Both the position numbers and the translations under genes were made by a program. Positions 52,396 through 64,000 of a DNA stretch of 64,000 nt are shown one piece after another (within the stretch, counting starts at the first letter, position 1; each line of letters begins with the position of its first letter). A model generated the notes under the pieces. The model did no database searches. It was not told the origin of the DNA and saw only the letters and a list, made by a program, of their open reading frames with translations. This DNA is from Todiramphus chloris collaris (lineage: Eukaryota > Chordata > Aves > Coraciiformes > Alcedinidae): positions 12,685,970 through 12,749,969 of the forward strand of contig JANVCC010000012.1 in the NCBI GenBank assembly GCA_025345505.1, in the 5' to 3' direction.

Positions 52396-53190
52396 TGTCT
52401 GGGTCTGAGTGAGGACAGAACTAATTCTGTTCAGTGATTTTACTTTTCAGCTCAGTTCTTCTAACTAATTGCACTTTCTGAAGGTAGCAGCCTGTTCTCA
52501 CAGACAGTGTCTGCTTCTAGAAGCAATAACACGCTGTGTTTAGAGTTACTACCAAGGATTGTTGTGCAGACCAAGGCCACTGCTGGATCTTGTGTGCCAC
52601 ATTGGGGGGTGCAGAAAGTGAAAGGCTGCATCTGCAGGGAGGAGTGAACAGGACAGGTGACCCTAAACTGACCAACAAGGTATTCCAGCCAATATACGTC
52701 ATACTCGGTATCAAGAAGTTCCCCCTCCTTTTACCCTTTTGGCCTGCATTGCCGGCTTTGCTTAGGTTGGCTGGGTCCTCTTGTGCTTTCTTCCTCGGAG
52801 CATCCAAGGAAGCCTCTATCCGTTCTGCCTTTGATCCCAATCTGTGTGTTCCTGAATCTGGTACCAGAATGCAGCTCCTGAATGCAGCTCCCCTCTGCTG
52901 CTGGGTGCAGCCTGGGACTCTCCTGGTGCCTGCTCCACAGCATCAGTGGTGATGGTGATGTAATTACCATCGGGGGGGTTTGGTTTGATACTAGCTTTGT
53001 ATATATTTGTATAGTCACTGTTATTATAATTTTAATTTCCATGAAAGCTATTGTAGTTTCCTTTTCTAATCGCTAAGTCTCTCTCCCTTATTCCCTTTCT
53101 CTTCCCCTTTGGGAAGGGAATGGGGTTAACAGAGAACATCTGTTATAGGTCTAAGTGTGGGTCCATCTCAGCCAGATTACAGGGCTGTCA
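52396..53190 (+). mobile_element. endogenous retrovirus LTR, ERVL-like, older copy
   Basis: The sequence from TGTCTGGG onward parallels the LTR at 57585-58394 along most of its length, sharing blocks such as CAGAACTAATTCTGTTCAG, CACAGACAGTGTCTGCTTCT and TGACCCTAAACTGACCAAC. By eye the first 280 bases are roughly 90% alike. The final 30-50 bases differ from the other copy and no matching flank duplication was found, so the right edge is approximate. A 138-residue reading frame within (52536-52952) has a counterpart in the other copy and is a product of LTR sequence, not a gene. It is a solo LTR fossil and probably the older of the pair. Confidence 0.8.
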
Positions 53191-54065
53191 TCTTTTTCTT
53201 CCTTTTTATTCCAGGTCATCTGACTTCAAGAACTCAGGGTCTGAGGTTCAAATAAAACCCTAATGATTGAAGTTGTTTGCAATTTTGGCTTTTCTATATT
53301 ATGGTGTTGCAGTGAACAGGGGAAAGAAGTTCCAGTGCCATATATAGCACATGAAATCAATGTGTGTAAACCAAATAGGTCTTTAGGGGAAAAAGGTCTG
53401 AGTAACCGTGGCTGAAATCTTTCACCAAATTTGGGTAACATCTGCAAGCCTGAAATAAGGCTTTCCTTCTCCCTGACTTTTATTTATGACTATTTGCTTG
53501 GTAAGTGTGCCAATGGATATGTAGTCATAAAGCATGTACCTTTTCTCTGAGTAAGAGGATTTAAGTGCCTGAGGAACAGGAACTTAGATATATTGTATAT
53601 AAGCAGCCATTTGTCTATTAAGCCAAAAAAAATTTTACAAAGTGCAAATCCCAAAAGTGTCTTTCATGCCTGCAAGCAACTGTTTGTGGGGTTTAGTTGA
53701 TGGCTGTAAATGGAAGTCTATCCATCCAGAGCTCCTGTTTATTTCTTTGTCTTTGGGAAAGGACACACAAAAAAAAAGAAGTTTGCAATATCATCCTTCC
53801 TGCATGAATAAAAACATCAGAAGTTTCTATCCAAACTTTTTCCTATGTTATAATTGACATACCTTTAAAATATATGTGTAATTTTTTGTATGGGTGTAAA
53901 AAATACTTCTGTTGAATGTATTTTGCACATTAAATACTAAAGTCATTCTGAACAGTAAAACAGTTCTTTCATTACCAGACAATAATGGTATAGCAGCAAT
54001 GTATGTTATTTGGGATTCTTTCTATCTCAGTCACCTCTTAGCACATGAAGTTGGTGGACCTTTTT

Positions 54066-54085
54066 TGTGTGTGTGTGTGTGTGTG
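54066..54085. repeat. (GT)n microsatellite
   Basis: About ten uninterrupted GT units following a T-run. Confidence 0.9.
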
Positions 54086-56137
54086 AGCTCAAACTGTGCA
54101 ATTTTTGTGCATAGGCTTACGCATTATGCTCTTAGTCCTCTAATATTTGTATTTTACTAAGTGGGTTAACATTTCTAAAATGTGGTGGTACTTCCTCAGA
54201 TATCTAAGGGAACATATGTCTAAATCACTGTGTGTTCCTATGTAAAACTTAAAATTCAGAAGAAGAAAAACAGTAAGTAATGTCTTTGATTGCACAGTAC
54301 TCTATATAATAGTTTATTTTTCATTGTGAAATGGCAATATGGCTTGTGAAACACAGCTTAAGCATGCAAGAGAAGTGTGACTGCTGTGCCAACAATCTGC
54401 TGCATCTCACAGGAAAAAGCACCAGACTGGTGGTATCTGTTACTATTTGTAGAATTAACACCCCATGTAAATTCCAGCTGTTGCTCATGTGATTGGTCTT
54501 CCTGGTAGAAGGAAATGCACACACAAATGACTGCTTCCTATGCCCAGCTAAGACAACTTCGCATTTAGAAGTCCAGTTTGAATTATTCAGAAGGATATTC
54601 TCTCTCCATGTGTATTACAAGTCTCTTCCCTAAGTATATTATAAGAGTAGAATAGTATGAATAGCTTATATGTCATGTCTTGTAGGTAGATCATCTGCTG
54701 CTTATCATTATTTCATTCTTCATGTTAGGACTGGGTTTTTTTCTGCTTTTTATTTGCTCATCCAAGGCTAATTTCTGTCTTTTCCTGCCTAGGTGCATAA
54801 TCTGTATAATAAGACATAAGGAGGGTGCTAGCAAAAACACATTTCATTCTTTCCATTTTGCATCAGTCTGAAGGACTGATCTCATCTGGATGGCAGAGTC
54901 ATAGTATCATCAATGCTGCTGAGCCTTTCTGAGCCCAGTGGCAGTCTGAGTGACTCATAGCTAAGACAGTAGGGCTTTTCAGAGATGCCTCTGGGGCAGA
55001 GCCATGTGGAGTCTCACAGTCCCTGTGCTATGAAAAGCAACAATAAAGCTTCACAACACCCGTGTGTGAAAACACCAATCTGAGTGGGTTGCATTCTCAT
55101 ACCAATAACAGCTAGGAATGGTGCAAAAGTTCAAACTCACATCCTCGGTTTTATTTCCTTCGGCACTGAAATCATAATAACAGATTGAAAATCTCTGATT
55201 TCATTCCCCAAACTGGCTGTTTCAATGATTCCTTCTAGATCTCCCTGTCTTTATCGCTGTTGCCTCCAGCAATGGAGGCACACCTGCCAACATGAGTCAG
55301 AAAAAGTTAGCAGTACAATGTTAATAAGAAGCACTCTATTAATCACTGTCTTGGTGACAAGCTTGAGTGTGATGTGTGTGTGGGCTGATAGCAGATTAGT
55401 ACCTTGTGTAAGTATATGCATAACACACAAACCTGGCACTTCATTAATATCTATACAATTTCTGTTACAGTAAGGAGTCTCTTCAATACAGCTTATTATA
55501 CTAGACACAGATGTCCTGAATGAAAAAACAGGCTGACAAACAAAAAATGCACTGTTCATCCTCATATTCTTTCAGTGTCAGGAGATTCTTTGTTTTGTAC
55601 AAACTCTTATTTGTTTGTGTTTGAAAGCCTTTTTGCAGAACTATTGTGAGTCCTTTAAATAGATAATTCAAAATTTCATGTGAAGTTTAAGCTTGTTTGC
55701 TAATTCAAATATTTAATTCTATATATTCTGATTTTTATAGGCAATACCTTTTCCATAACATTATAGTGGAGATCTATATTCACTTGAATAATATAAAAAA
55801 TAAATATGAAATTTAGAATCCTCTCTGCCATACGTTTAATTTTCCTGAGTGGCCCATTACATCCTTAGGGCCTGCAGTTCTGTTACTCTTTATTCTGCTT
55901 TTCTTTTGTTCCTCACCAATAGACCTTTTGGTTTTATCTCTTCTCTAATAACAGTAACTTTTTATTTCTCTTGCTAGCATTCTTTCCTGAAATTAAACTA
56001 TTGCTTATTCAGTATATGGGAAAACACCAAAAAGAAAATTCCAGAGACAGAGGGCTGGTCTCAATAGCTGCTGAAATTGAGTGCAGAATTCCTATGCTGG
56101 TACATCACCACCAGGACAAACAAATTGCCTTAATCTG

Positions 56138-56159
56138 AAAAAAAAAAAAAAAAAAAAAA
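56138..56159. repeat. A22 homopolymer
   Basis: Twenty-two consecutive A. No recognisable retroposed body lies just upstream. Confidence 0.85.
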
Positions 56160-57579
56160 GAGATTAAAATTCCAGACCTGAAATACCACAATAAAGAATT
56201 CTGCTGTATTAAAAAGTACCATGGATATAAAAATCATCATTCTTCACATAAGCTTCTCTGTGACATGATTATGGTTTTCTGATGGCCTTGAATATTATTT
56301 TAATACTCGATTTATGATTCAGTTTACTTCAGTTTCCCTCAATTTTTGTATTTAACATGTGATTTATTTCTTTTTTTGTAAATTAAATGCCATGGTTCTC
56401 GTTATGATGTATCTGAGGAAAACAATGGGGCAGATTCAACTGCAAGTGTAATGGATTTCCATGAGCTTGAGAAAAGAATGGTATAGCTTTTTCTTGTCAC
56501 AGCACTGAAATCTTGAAAATCGGAAACACAACAGATGAGTAATTCTGATAGTCTTTGCTTCTTAGATGTGCTTGGTGTAAGCCTTCTCTACAACTGTCCC
56601 AGTATAGCTTTATTATAGCCAAACAAAAGCATATTTAATTTTTTTTCTTACTCATATTTTATCATTATATTTTTCCATTTTATCATGTTAAGTATCAAAA
56701 ATACAACCAGAAAATTCACTTGGTTTTGAGATATTTTGATTTTTGCAATGTAGGACTACAAAACTACACAATAGAGCCATTCTTATACCTGTATTCAAGC
56801 ATTGGCAGTTACTGATAAGCACCCTAGAATAATAATAGAGGAAAATACTAATACTGTTTGCCTTCAGTTATTAAATATTACTATAAATACATTCTGACTT
56901 AGAGGAAGTAACATAGAAGAAAGTAGTGTGACATTCAAACAGATAAGAAAGTAGTTTTAAGAACAAGTAAACCCTTAAATTGTTAATGGACTGTACAATT
57001 TTGTTTTGATTTTACTGCTCTCTCACAGGATAAGAAATTGGAAAAATACTTACTCAGTGTTATTGTAGCACTGTCATAATTAAGTGTAACAACTTAATTG
57101 TGCTAGGCTCTGTATATAAAAAGTGAAAAAACCCCCAAGAATCCGATTTCTGTATATGAGCAACTGTGCTAAAGAAATTATCTGCAGGGAAATCAATTCT
57201 ATTTCATTTTGATATTGGGAAAAAAAAAATATGTAGATGGCTACATTATGAAGAGAATGGGAATGTACAGTAGTCCCTTGATGTAGGGATCTGTTCTCTG
57301 TAGTCAGCTAAACCTATATAGAACAACTGATGATTTGATTCATGATACAAGAATAAGAACTCTAGGGATCCATCATTGCTGTTGGTATTTCACCCAAAGT
57401 GATTCATATTCAGGCAGTTATGTACTCAGATAAACCAGCAAAATAATATCTAATATAAACTATATTCTAGGGAACATGCCTATCAAACACTAATTATCTC
57501 TTATGCTATGCTAATTCCTGGTGATAGAATATTTTATAATAAACTTTTTTTCTGTTTTACACCAGGTTAGATGGTATGT

Positions 57580-58399
57580 CTGACTGTCCTGGTTTGAGTG
57601 ACAACAGAACTAATTCTGTTCAGTAATTTTACTTTTAAGCTCAGTTCTTCTATCTAACTGCACTTTCTGAAGTTAGCAGCCTGTTCTCACAGACAGTGTC
57701 TGCTTCTAGCAGTGATAACACCCCATGTTTAGAGTTACTACCAAGGATTGGTATGCAGACCAAGGCTACTGCTGGATCTTGTGTGCCAAATTGGGGGGTG
57801 CAGAAAGTGAAAGGCTGCACCTGCAGGGAGGAGCGGACAGGACAGGTGACCCTAAACTGACCAACGGGGTATTCAATCCCATATACATCACTTTCAGTTT
57901 AGAGATGAGGGATCCGATGGGTCTTTGGGCTCTTCTCCCTCTCTTGGACTGCTTGGCCAGCTTTTGCTTGGCTTGGCTCGAGTCCTCTTTCAGTTCCTTC
58001 CTCGGAACAGCAAAGAAAGGCTCTGTCCATTCTGCCTTCAATCCTGGTCTGTGTGTTCCTGAACCCAGTACCAGAATCCAGCTCCTGAACACAGCTCCTG
58101 TCTGCTGTGGGGCCCAGTTCTGGGACTCCTCTGGTGCCTGCACAGCATCAGTGGTGACGGTGATGTAATTACCATCAGGGGGGTTGGGTTTGATACTGGT
58201 TTTGTATATATTTGTATATATTCCATTTTTATAATTATTAACATCATTTTCATTAAAGCTGTTCTAGTTTCCTTTTGTAATCGCTAAGTCTCTCTCCCTT
58301 ATTCCCTTTCTCTTTCCCCTTTGGGGAGGGAAGGGGATTAACAGAGAGCATCTGTTATAGGTCTAAGGAGCCGCCCTGACCCTAAACCATGACACTGAC
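57580..58399 (+). mobile_element. solo LTR, ERVL-like, with perfect 5-bp target duplication
   Basis: The LTR spans 57585-58394 (810 bp), starting TGTCCTGGTTTGAG and ending AAACCATGACA, with TGTC/GACA as inverted termini. Both sides carry CTGAC (57580-57584 and 58395-58399), a 5-bp target duplication as made by ERVL-type integrases. An ATTAAA signal at 58252-58257, about 140 bases before the end, supports the + orientation. The ends resemble the ERVL LTRs I know from chicken and songbirds. There is no internal retroviral sequence, so it arose by recombination between the two LTRs of a provirus. The intact duplication and sharp ends suggest a younger insertion than its relative at 52396. The 147-residue frame inside (57725-58168) is not a gene. 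Confidence 0.9.
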
Positions 58400-58977
58400 A
58401 CAGTGGTTTATTTATTAATAACATTAGGAAGAAACAAATAACTTAAGACCATGTTTAGAATGAAATCCTATGTTCCTTCAATTTATGTATGTATACTTTT
58501 CCCTCTTTTCAAGTTGTGTTTTGATACCAGACAGTAAAACACACAAACAAAAGATACCTGTCTTAAATCTGAGCTGCCCCTTGTCATTTTACTGCTAGTA
58601 ATTTTGCTTCATGCACACTACACAGAAGCCTTTCCAGAAGTGTGAGTGGTGATGATGATCTATGTCAATGTTCTGCAATAACAGCAATACTTCAGAAACA
58701 TGTTTAGTGAGATGCCTGTGCAGAAGATGTTCCATAACAACGTTTTTACTTATGATTAGAATGGTATTTTATTTTAAATAGCTTAGGAAAATAAAAAAAT
58801 ATCTACTTGAATATTTTTGTAGCTAAGACTGACTTTCAGATCTTTACTAACACCGGATTCTTTTTTATATATGTTAGTCATTTCAATTAGTGCTTGAGGT
58901 GAAAAGGAGAAACTCAGAACGATATTCTCATCTGTCAAATTCATGCCATTCTGTGTTCTTCCATAATATTATAAAGG
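58400..58977. other. non-coding AT-rich interval
   Basis: No feature is recognised between the solo LTR and the simple repeats that start at 58978. Confidence 0.6.
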
Positions 58978-59005
58978 AAAAACAAAACAAAACAAAACAA
59001 AACAA
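58978..59005 (+). repeat. (AAAAC)n microsatellite
   Basis: Five or so tandem AAAAC units. Confidence 0.9.
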
Positions 59006-59035
59006 GTTGTTAAAAGCAAGGAAATTTTCCTTCAA

Positions 59036-59250
59036 AAGAAAGGAAAAGAGAAAGAAAAGAAAAGGAAAAGAACAGAAAAAGGAAAGGGCAAGGGAAAGGG
59101 CAAGGAGAGGAAAAGTAAAAAGGAAAAAAGAAGGAAAGGAAAGGAAAGGAAAGGAAAGGAAAGGAAAGGAAAGGAAAGGAAAGGAAAGGAAAGGGGAAAG
59201 AAGAAGGAAAAGGAAAGGAAAAAAGAAAGGAAAAAAGAAAGAAAGATTAG
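59036..59250 (+). repeat. purine-only tract with pure (AAAGG)n core
   Basis: About 215 bases of almost only A and G on the + strand. The core at 59131-59194 is about 13 perfect 5-base units; the edges are degenerate (GGAAAA, AAAGGGC, AAAAAGG). A 125-residue frame across it (58890-59267) encodes lysine/arginine/glutamate repeats and is an artefact of the repeat. Confidence 0.93.
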
Positions 59251-60117
59251 GAGTTTGTGTATTATAGTAGTAAATTTTCTTAAATGTTAATCTGAAATTT
59301 AACTCTAAATACCTCTTAAAATAAGCTGGTCTTCAAAGTAGTGGAAGAGTAATGCTCTCCATAGCAATGGTAAAAAAAACAACCTAGGAACATGTGTAAC
59401 TAAGGATATTAATATTATATTTAGTAAAGCAATCATATACAGAGAATAAGTATGCATGTATTATACTGTATATGAATGTGCCTATATATATTTTTATAAT
59501 GCTCTAATATATATGATAAATTGCTAAATTTGTTTTAATCAAAAAGAGTTCAAATTCCAATTAGACATTACTGAAGAGGAAATAACTACTTCTAATACAT
59601 ATTTATCTAAACTTTACCCAAGTTTAATAATTAGAAGGCCCCTGTTGTTTAAATCTTACACTGAAGCCATGAACATTGAGCCTTTAAGTAAAGACTCTAG
59701 GACAAAGGCACAAAAATGACAATTAATTCCTTCTGGTGGTAGCAGGCAAACTAGGTCTTTCATGCAACTAATATCTAACATTAATCAAATAGCTTCTTTC
59801 TTCAAAAGGACTTTTCACATGACAAAGGAAAACAGACATCCTTCAATTAATTTTTCCCTGTAGAATGACTTTATGTAGTGGTTATTTGATGGCACTTTAC
59901 TTAAGTCTCAAAGGCATCTTATGTATGCATAAATTTTTCTTTTCTTTCTAACTCACACAAAAGAAGTGGACATTCTAATTTCATCTAAAAAAGAAGTTAC
60001 ATATGTTATGTAGATTGTTTCTTTTTAATCTACATAGACTGATATGAACCTTTTATTTTCTTACTTCAAAACAGTATCATTTTTCCTTTTTTTTTCTTTA
60101 ACAAAGATTTTCTTGGA

Positions 60118-60296
60118 ATTTGAAAAAATGTATATAAAATAAATATGTATGTATTATATGTAATATATAACATGCATTTTTTATATAAATGCATATGTGT
60201 TGTATTTACATATATTATAAATGTGTGTTTATACATATTTATCTGTATGTATGTATCTCATATATGTCTGTATGTATGTATCTCATGTAATGCCTT
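60118..60296. repeat. AT / TATG simple-repeat region
   Basis: Degenerate TATA and TATG repeats. CTGTATGTATGTATCTCAT occurs twice, at 60243-60261 and 60268-60286, a tandem duplication with a 25-base period. Confidence 0.8.
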
Positions 60297-61364
60297 ATCA
60301 AAGAGGTAATTATCATGGTAAGTGAAACATCAAAATTGAGGAAGAAAATACCAGCTCTTTTCACCATGTCAACACAAGACTTACCACTTTTACACTGTTC
60401 TTGGTAGCTGGCAGCTCAGCCTCTCCAAGGACACTGACTGTTTTAATCCTGATGTGTATGTTGGTATGGACATCTGCCATCATAAAATTACGTGTTTGCT
60501 TGTTGTCAGAATTCCCTTGACTGTACTTTCCTTCAAGTGGGATGTAGCTCTGCTTAATACTCACTGTGCTATTACTTAGTCAAGAATCCTTCTTAAAGCT
60601 ACTGTTGTAACTCGTAGATAAAATAATGTAACTTCTTTGTTATTTAGTAGAGTTGTTCTTCTCCTGTGTCTCGTTAGTTGTAACAGAAGGATGGTTATAT
60701 CAAGGTAAAATATTGAATTCTGTGTTAAGATGTGCTGCCTTTCTTCTTCAATAGTGCTTTTTCTTTTTTTTTTTTTTGTTTTCATTACTTAAAACTAAGA
60801 ACATGTATAAAACTGTTTATGAACTACATCTTTGATTAGTCCATTCTCACCTCATTATATTAAAAAATTTTTTCTTAACACCTTTTACAGAAATTTCTGG
60901 GAATTCTTTTTTCACAAACAATTTTAAAGTAAAAACAAGTAAAAGAGGCAGAATGTTGTTACCAGCCAGAACTATATTGCCAAAGCTCACGACTGAGAGC
61001 TGGAAGCAGGAGGTGGTATATCGGTGAGGAGATGCATAAAATCTGTTTATATGTATGTGGATCAGAAAAAAAAAAAAAAAAATTACAAAGGAAATAAATG
61101 TTAAACAAGACTTAATTCACTAGTGAAAGAAATATGCTGTCCATAAATGCAAAAATTTGATTTTCTGTTCGATATGAACTATTTCATTAGCTCATGACTT
61201 CATTGTAAAAAACGAGACTATCAACAACAGAATTAATTTGAAAAAGACTGGATACAATTTGTAGAAAAATTGTGTTTTGTAGTTTTTCAGGTCAAACAGA
61301 AGTGTTTGGATTAAATGTTATTTTATTTTAAGTACCTCTTTCCTAGTGCTAATATTTAAAATAC

Positions 61365-61388
61365 AAAAAAAAAAAAAAAAAAAAAAAA
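61365..61388. repeat. A24 homopolymer
   Basis: Twenty-four consecutive A without a recognisable retroposed body next to it. Confidence 0.85.
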
Positions 61389-64000
61389 GTAAAAGAGGAT
61401 CTTTGTGCAAATTGCTATATACTAATGAACTAGTACCAATATTTTACATTTTATAACACAGAATTTTAAAATTTTCTTTCTTTATTGTCACTTTCTTTAG
61501 TGGTTTAGAGAGTTTATTCTAAAATGGACATTCAGTTTCCATTTTTCCCATTAATTTTTCCTTTAGATCTTAAGTAGCTTTCTTCTCCATATCAATAAGA
61601 ATTTCTCTTGGACCGTATCTGTGTAATAATTTAAAATCTTGCACTATGTATTGTCCAGTCTTTTAATTTAGGTAAACAAGATAGAGGTAGTAGGGTTACT
61701 CCATAGTTGTTGTGAGTAGTCTTGTGTTTTTGAGAGAACACAATCCCCTAAGGGTTCTGAAATCAAAATGGAATCTCACTTTCTCTGTCTTTGGCTCTGA
61801 CTTCTGCTTCTTCTCCTCCTCCTTCCATTACTGTTATTCCAAGGAAAAGAGCAACAGTGTTTGGAGACTTGAATCACTGCATTCTGAAAGATGTATTGAC
61901 TATTTAAGATAAAGTATTTTAATTATAAAGCTTCATTTCTTAGTCTATTTATTGCTTATATTAACACAGTGACTAGTAAAGAGTATAGAAAATCTGTGTG
62001 GGGCATGTGATAATCATTGCTTGTACATATAAAGAATTATAACACTGAGATTTTTTTTCCCCTCCGTCATTTACCACAGAATCTAGAATGCCCTTTTAAA
62101 GGGCTGTGATAATCTCTACATATTGTATAAAAGGACATAGGTATAATGGTTTGCTCTAACATCAGAGGATATCCGAAAAACTTTAACAGGTAAATGATGT
62201 TTTATGGAATACTGTGACTATACCTGATTATTCTTATTATTTTGTTAATTGATTTAGAATGTCTTTTTATTGACCAGTTTCTGTAGGTAACCTCTTCTTT
62301 TCCTGACACTTCATATTGAAATGCATATATTTTGAATAAATATTTGTCAGTGGTTGGAAGCTGAGGACTAGAGAAAGAAAAGTACAAGATAAAGGAAGAA
62401 AAGAGAAAGACTGAGTCCATTTAAAAAGATAAGTGATTAGAAGTTTCACCTGTCATGTCAAGGTTTCACATGTAAATCCACCTTTGTCTTGCTTTATACA
62501 CACAGGAAACCCAACCTCCGGCATTCTGGTCTGGGTTTTTCTCTTACCCACAGCCTCAGTGTTTTTTGCTGACCTGAGCATTTGTTATTAGTATATAATA
62601 TATTACTCATATGTTGATATATGAAAGACTTGTAACTTAAGTCCAGTGCTGTGCCAATGGGAATCTACCACTGGAGGCTGGTACTCACCCAGGCAACCTT
62701 GGATCACACACCAGGTACAACTGGGACCTGTCTGCACAGACAAATGTAGGCATTCCTTTGCTGTGCTCAGAAGCAGGACCCTCCTTCAAAAGATTAAGTT
62801 CCTTCCTTTTTCCTGGCTACCTTTTCTATTGAAATGATTTTCCTTTTTACCTTGTAGACTCTGTTTCAAAAGGATGCATCCTACAATGTCTCCCTAGCTT
62901 CTGTTGTTACAATTCAGTGAAGGAAAATGCCTCAAAGAAAGCAGAATTTAATCCACTCTCACATGCTCAAGGCTGTTAAGTAAATCTGTTTTATAACTAG
63001 AAGTACAAAGTCAACTAGTTCTTTTAGGCATGCCTTTGAAAATTACCTCTGGCCTTCTCTTTCTGTCATATAACTGTACCTTTCCTAGAGCAGAGGAAAT
63101 CCTTTTAACAACCTGCACAGTGCTAAAGATCTCTCTACCTGTTATGTGAAGAATGCTAACTACTATATCAAAGATGATGCTTATCTCACTTTAACTGAAA
63201 TTGTGTGTCAGAGCATAATCATTAAGAAAAAGAAAACAAAATTATTTTCTTTCTCATTTTAAATGTTAAATAAATACAGGGGATTATTTTATATTGTTCC
63301 TCAAAAAGTCATGGACAGACAGAATAGCTTATGATTTAGGGCTCCACTTTTTATTCAATTATGTAAAATATGCATTTATTTAAAAAGTTACTAAGCCATG
63401 CACTTTCCACTTTCCCACTTTTCAAATGCAGGTAATTGTAAGTCAGGGAAATCTATTTTTCTAAACAATTAAAGTTGCTGTAAATTTTGTTTTAAAAATC
63501 AAGTTTAAACTCAGTTGGCATGCAAAATTGTCTCCAATTTCTGTTATTATCTGAACAGCATTTCTTTTATTCAAGAGAACAGCATTTCTCCTTCCTCCAG
63601 TCACCTTAAGGGAACTTATATAAAATGGCTTCCAAAGAAATAAAAATGGGCTGTAGACTGATGATCCACAATGAAAAAGATTGGCTTGTTCCAGTGCGGA
63701 TAGTATAAGTGAATCGCTCTAAGTGATACCCATTCCTGATTGTCAGTTGTAATCTGATCGACTTGTACGGATATAAGGTAGGATTGTGCTGAACAGTATC
63801 TGACCAGGATGCTTTAAATCCAACCACTGGGAAAATATGTGCAAGTCTCCTAAATGTTATTTCTGTTAATCTCATCATAATTCTGTATAATTTCATGTAA
63901 TAATGATAAAAGCTTGAATCTGTAGGCAGTTCTGATTGATTGGTTCATTCAAGATGCAAAGCAAAGTCATGCTCATATACATTCATACTTTTATCCTCTA

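Larger units (their letters stand above)
53191..57579. other. interval between the two ERVL-like LTRs
   Basis: About 4.4 kb with no gag, pol or env similarity, no primer-binding site after the upstream LTR and no polypurine tract before the downstream one. It therefore does not look like a provirus interior. It contains (GT)n at 54066-54085, A22 at 56138-56159 and a mildly GC-richer patch at 54870-55080 with an AATAAAGC. No host gene is recognised. Confidence 0.65.
59251..64000. other. non-coding AT-rich interval to the window end
   Basis: No gene is recognised. It holds A/T and TATG repeats at about 60118-60296, A17 at 61066-61082 and A24 at 61365-61388. Reading frames are under 100 residues; the one at 63606-63896 (96 residues, -) has a mixed composition but no motif I can place. 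Confidence 0.55.

Noticed and set aside
57725-58168. 147-residue plus-strand frame, with a similar one at 52536-52952
   Set aside because: The resemblance between the two comes from both lying in copies of the same LTR, not from a protein family.
52396-58394. Complete provirus with two LTRs
   Set aside because: The downstream LTR has its own 5-bp duplication and the interval lacks retroviral similarity.
58890-59267. 125-residue Lys/Arg/Glu-rich frame that looks like a coiled coil
   Set aside because: It is a direct translation of the (AAAGG)n repeat.
1-64000. Undescribed biological system such as a gene cluster, CRISPR array or capsid-bearing element
   Set aside because: No spaced direct-repeat array, no multi-gene block and no long coding frames occur on either strand; the content is avian intergenic or intronic DNA with retroelement remnants.

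Overview
The window reads as nuclear DNA from a bird, most likely a songbird. The evidence is several copies of the CR1 LINE, the characteristic avian retrotransposon, together with solo LTRs of bird endogenous retroviruses whose ends I recognise as types common in passerines. The background is AT-rich, has no operon-like packing and no long open reading frames outside the transposons. No host protein-coding gene, RNA gene or CRISPR array can be supported. I read the window as a gene desert or part of a very long intron.

Layout. Bases 1-9,140 hold the largest CR1 copy (1381-3500, minus strand, reverse-transcriptase part of ORF2 with an intact C-terminus), a second CR1 piece (6596-7080, minus) and a GC-rich solo LTR (8411-9135) with a perfect 5-bp target duplication. 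A 100-base assembly gap follows at 9475-9574, abutting a T40G6 run. Bases 9,621-31,750 are mostly featureless AT-rich DNA with CR1 pieces at 17045-17263 (+), 21768-21856 (+) and 26745-27285 (-). A compact LTR-like module with two CCAAT boxes, a TATA box and a close AATAAA lies at 31755-31991. Another CR1 3' end (38288-38795, -) carries an A/C-rich expansion.

Bases 45,560-58,400 are the LTR-rich part: a short LTR start at 45563, a 1.2-kb LTR on the minus strand (50782-51984) with internal repeats, and two same-family LTRs in the same direction (about 52396-53190 and 57585-58394). The last is cleanly bracketed by a 5-bp duplication and so is its own solo insertion. From 58,978 on there are simple repeats, notably a purine-only AAAGG tract, and then ordinary AT-rich sequence to the end.

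No genes work together here. The content is a record of insertions: older CR1 fragments and LTRs of varied age, two of which (8411 and 57585) still show intact target duplications. I looked for an undescribed system and did not find one. The most useful leads are the LTR arrangement between 45 and 58 kb, the compact LTR at 31.8 kb, a small protein-like reading frame at 30.9-31.1 kb, and the assembly scar at 9.5 kb.
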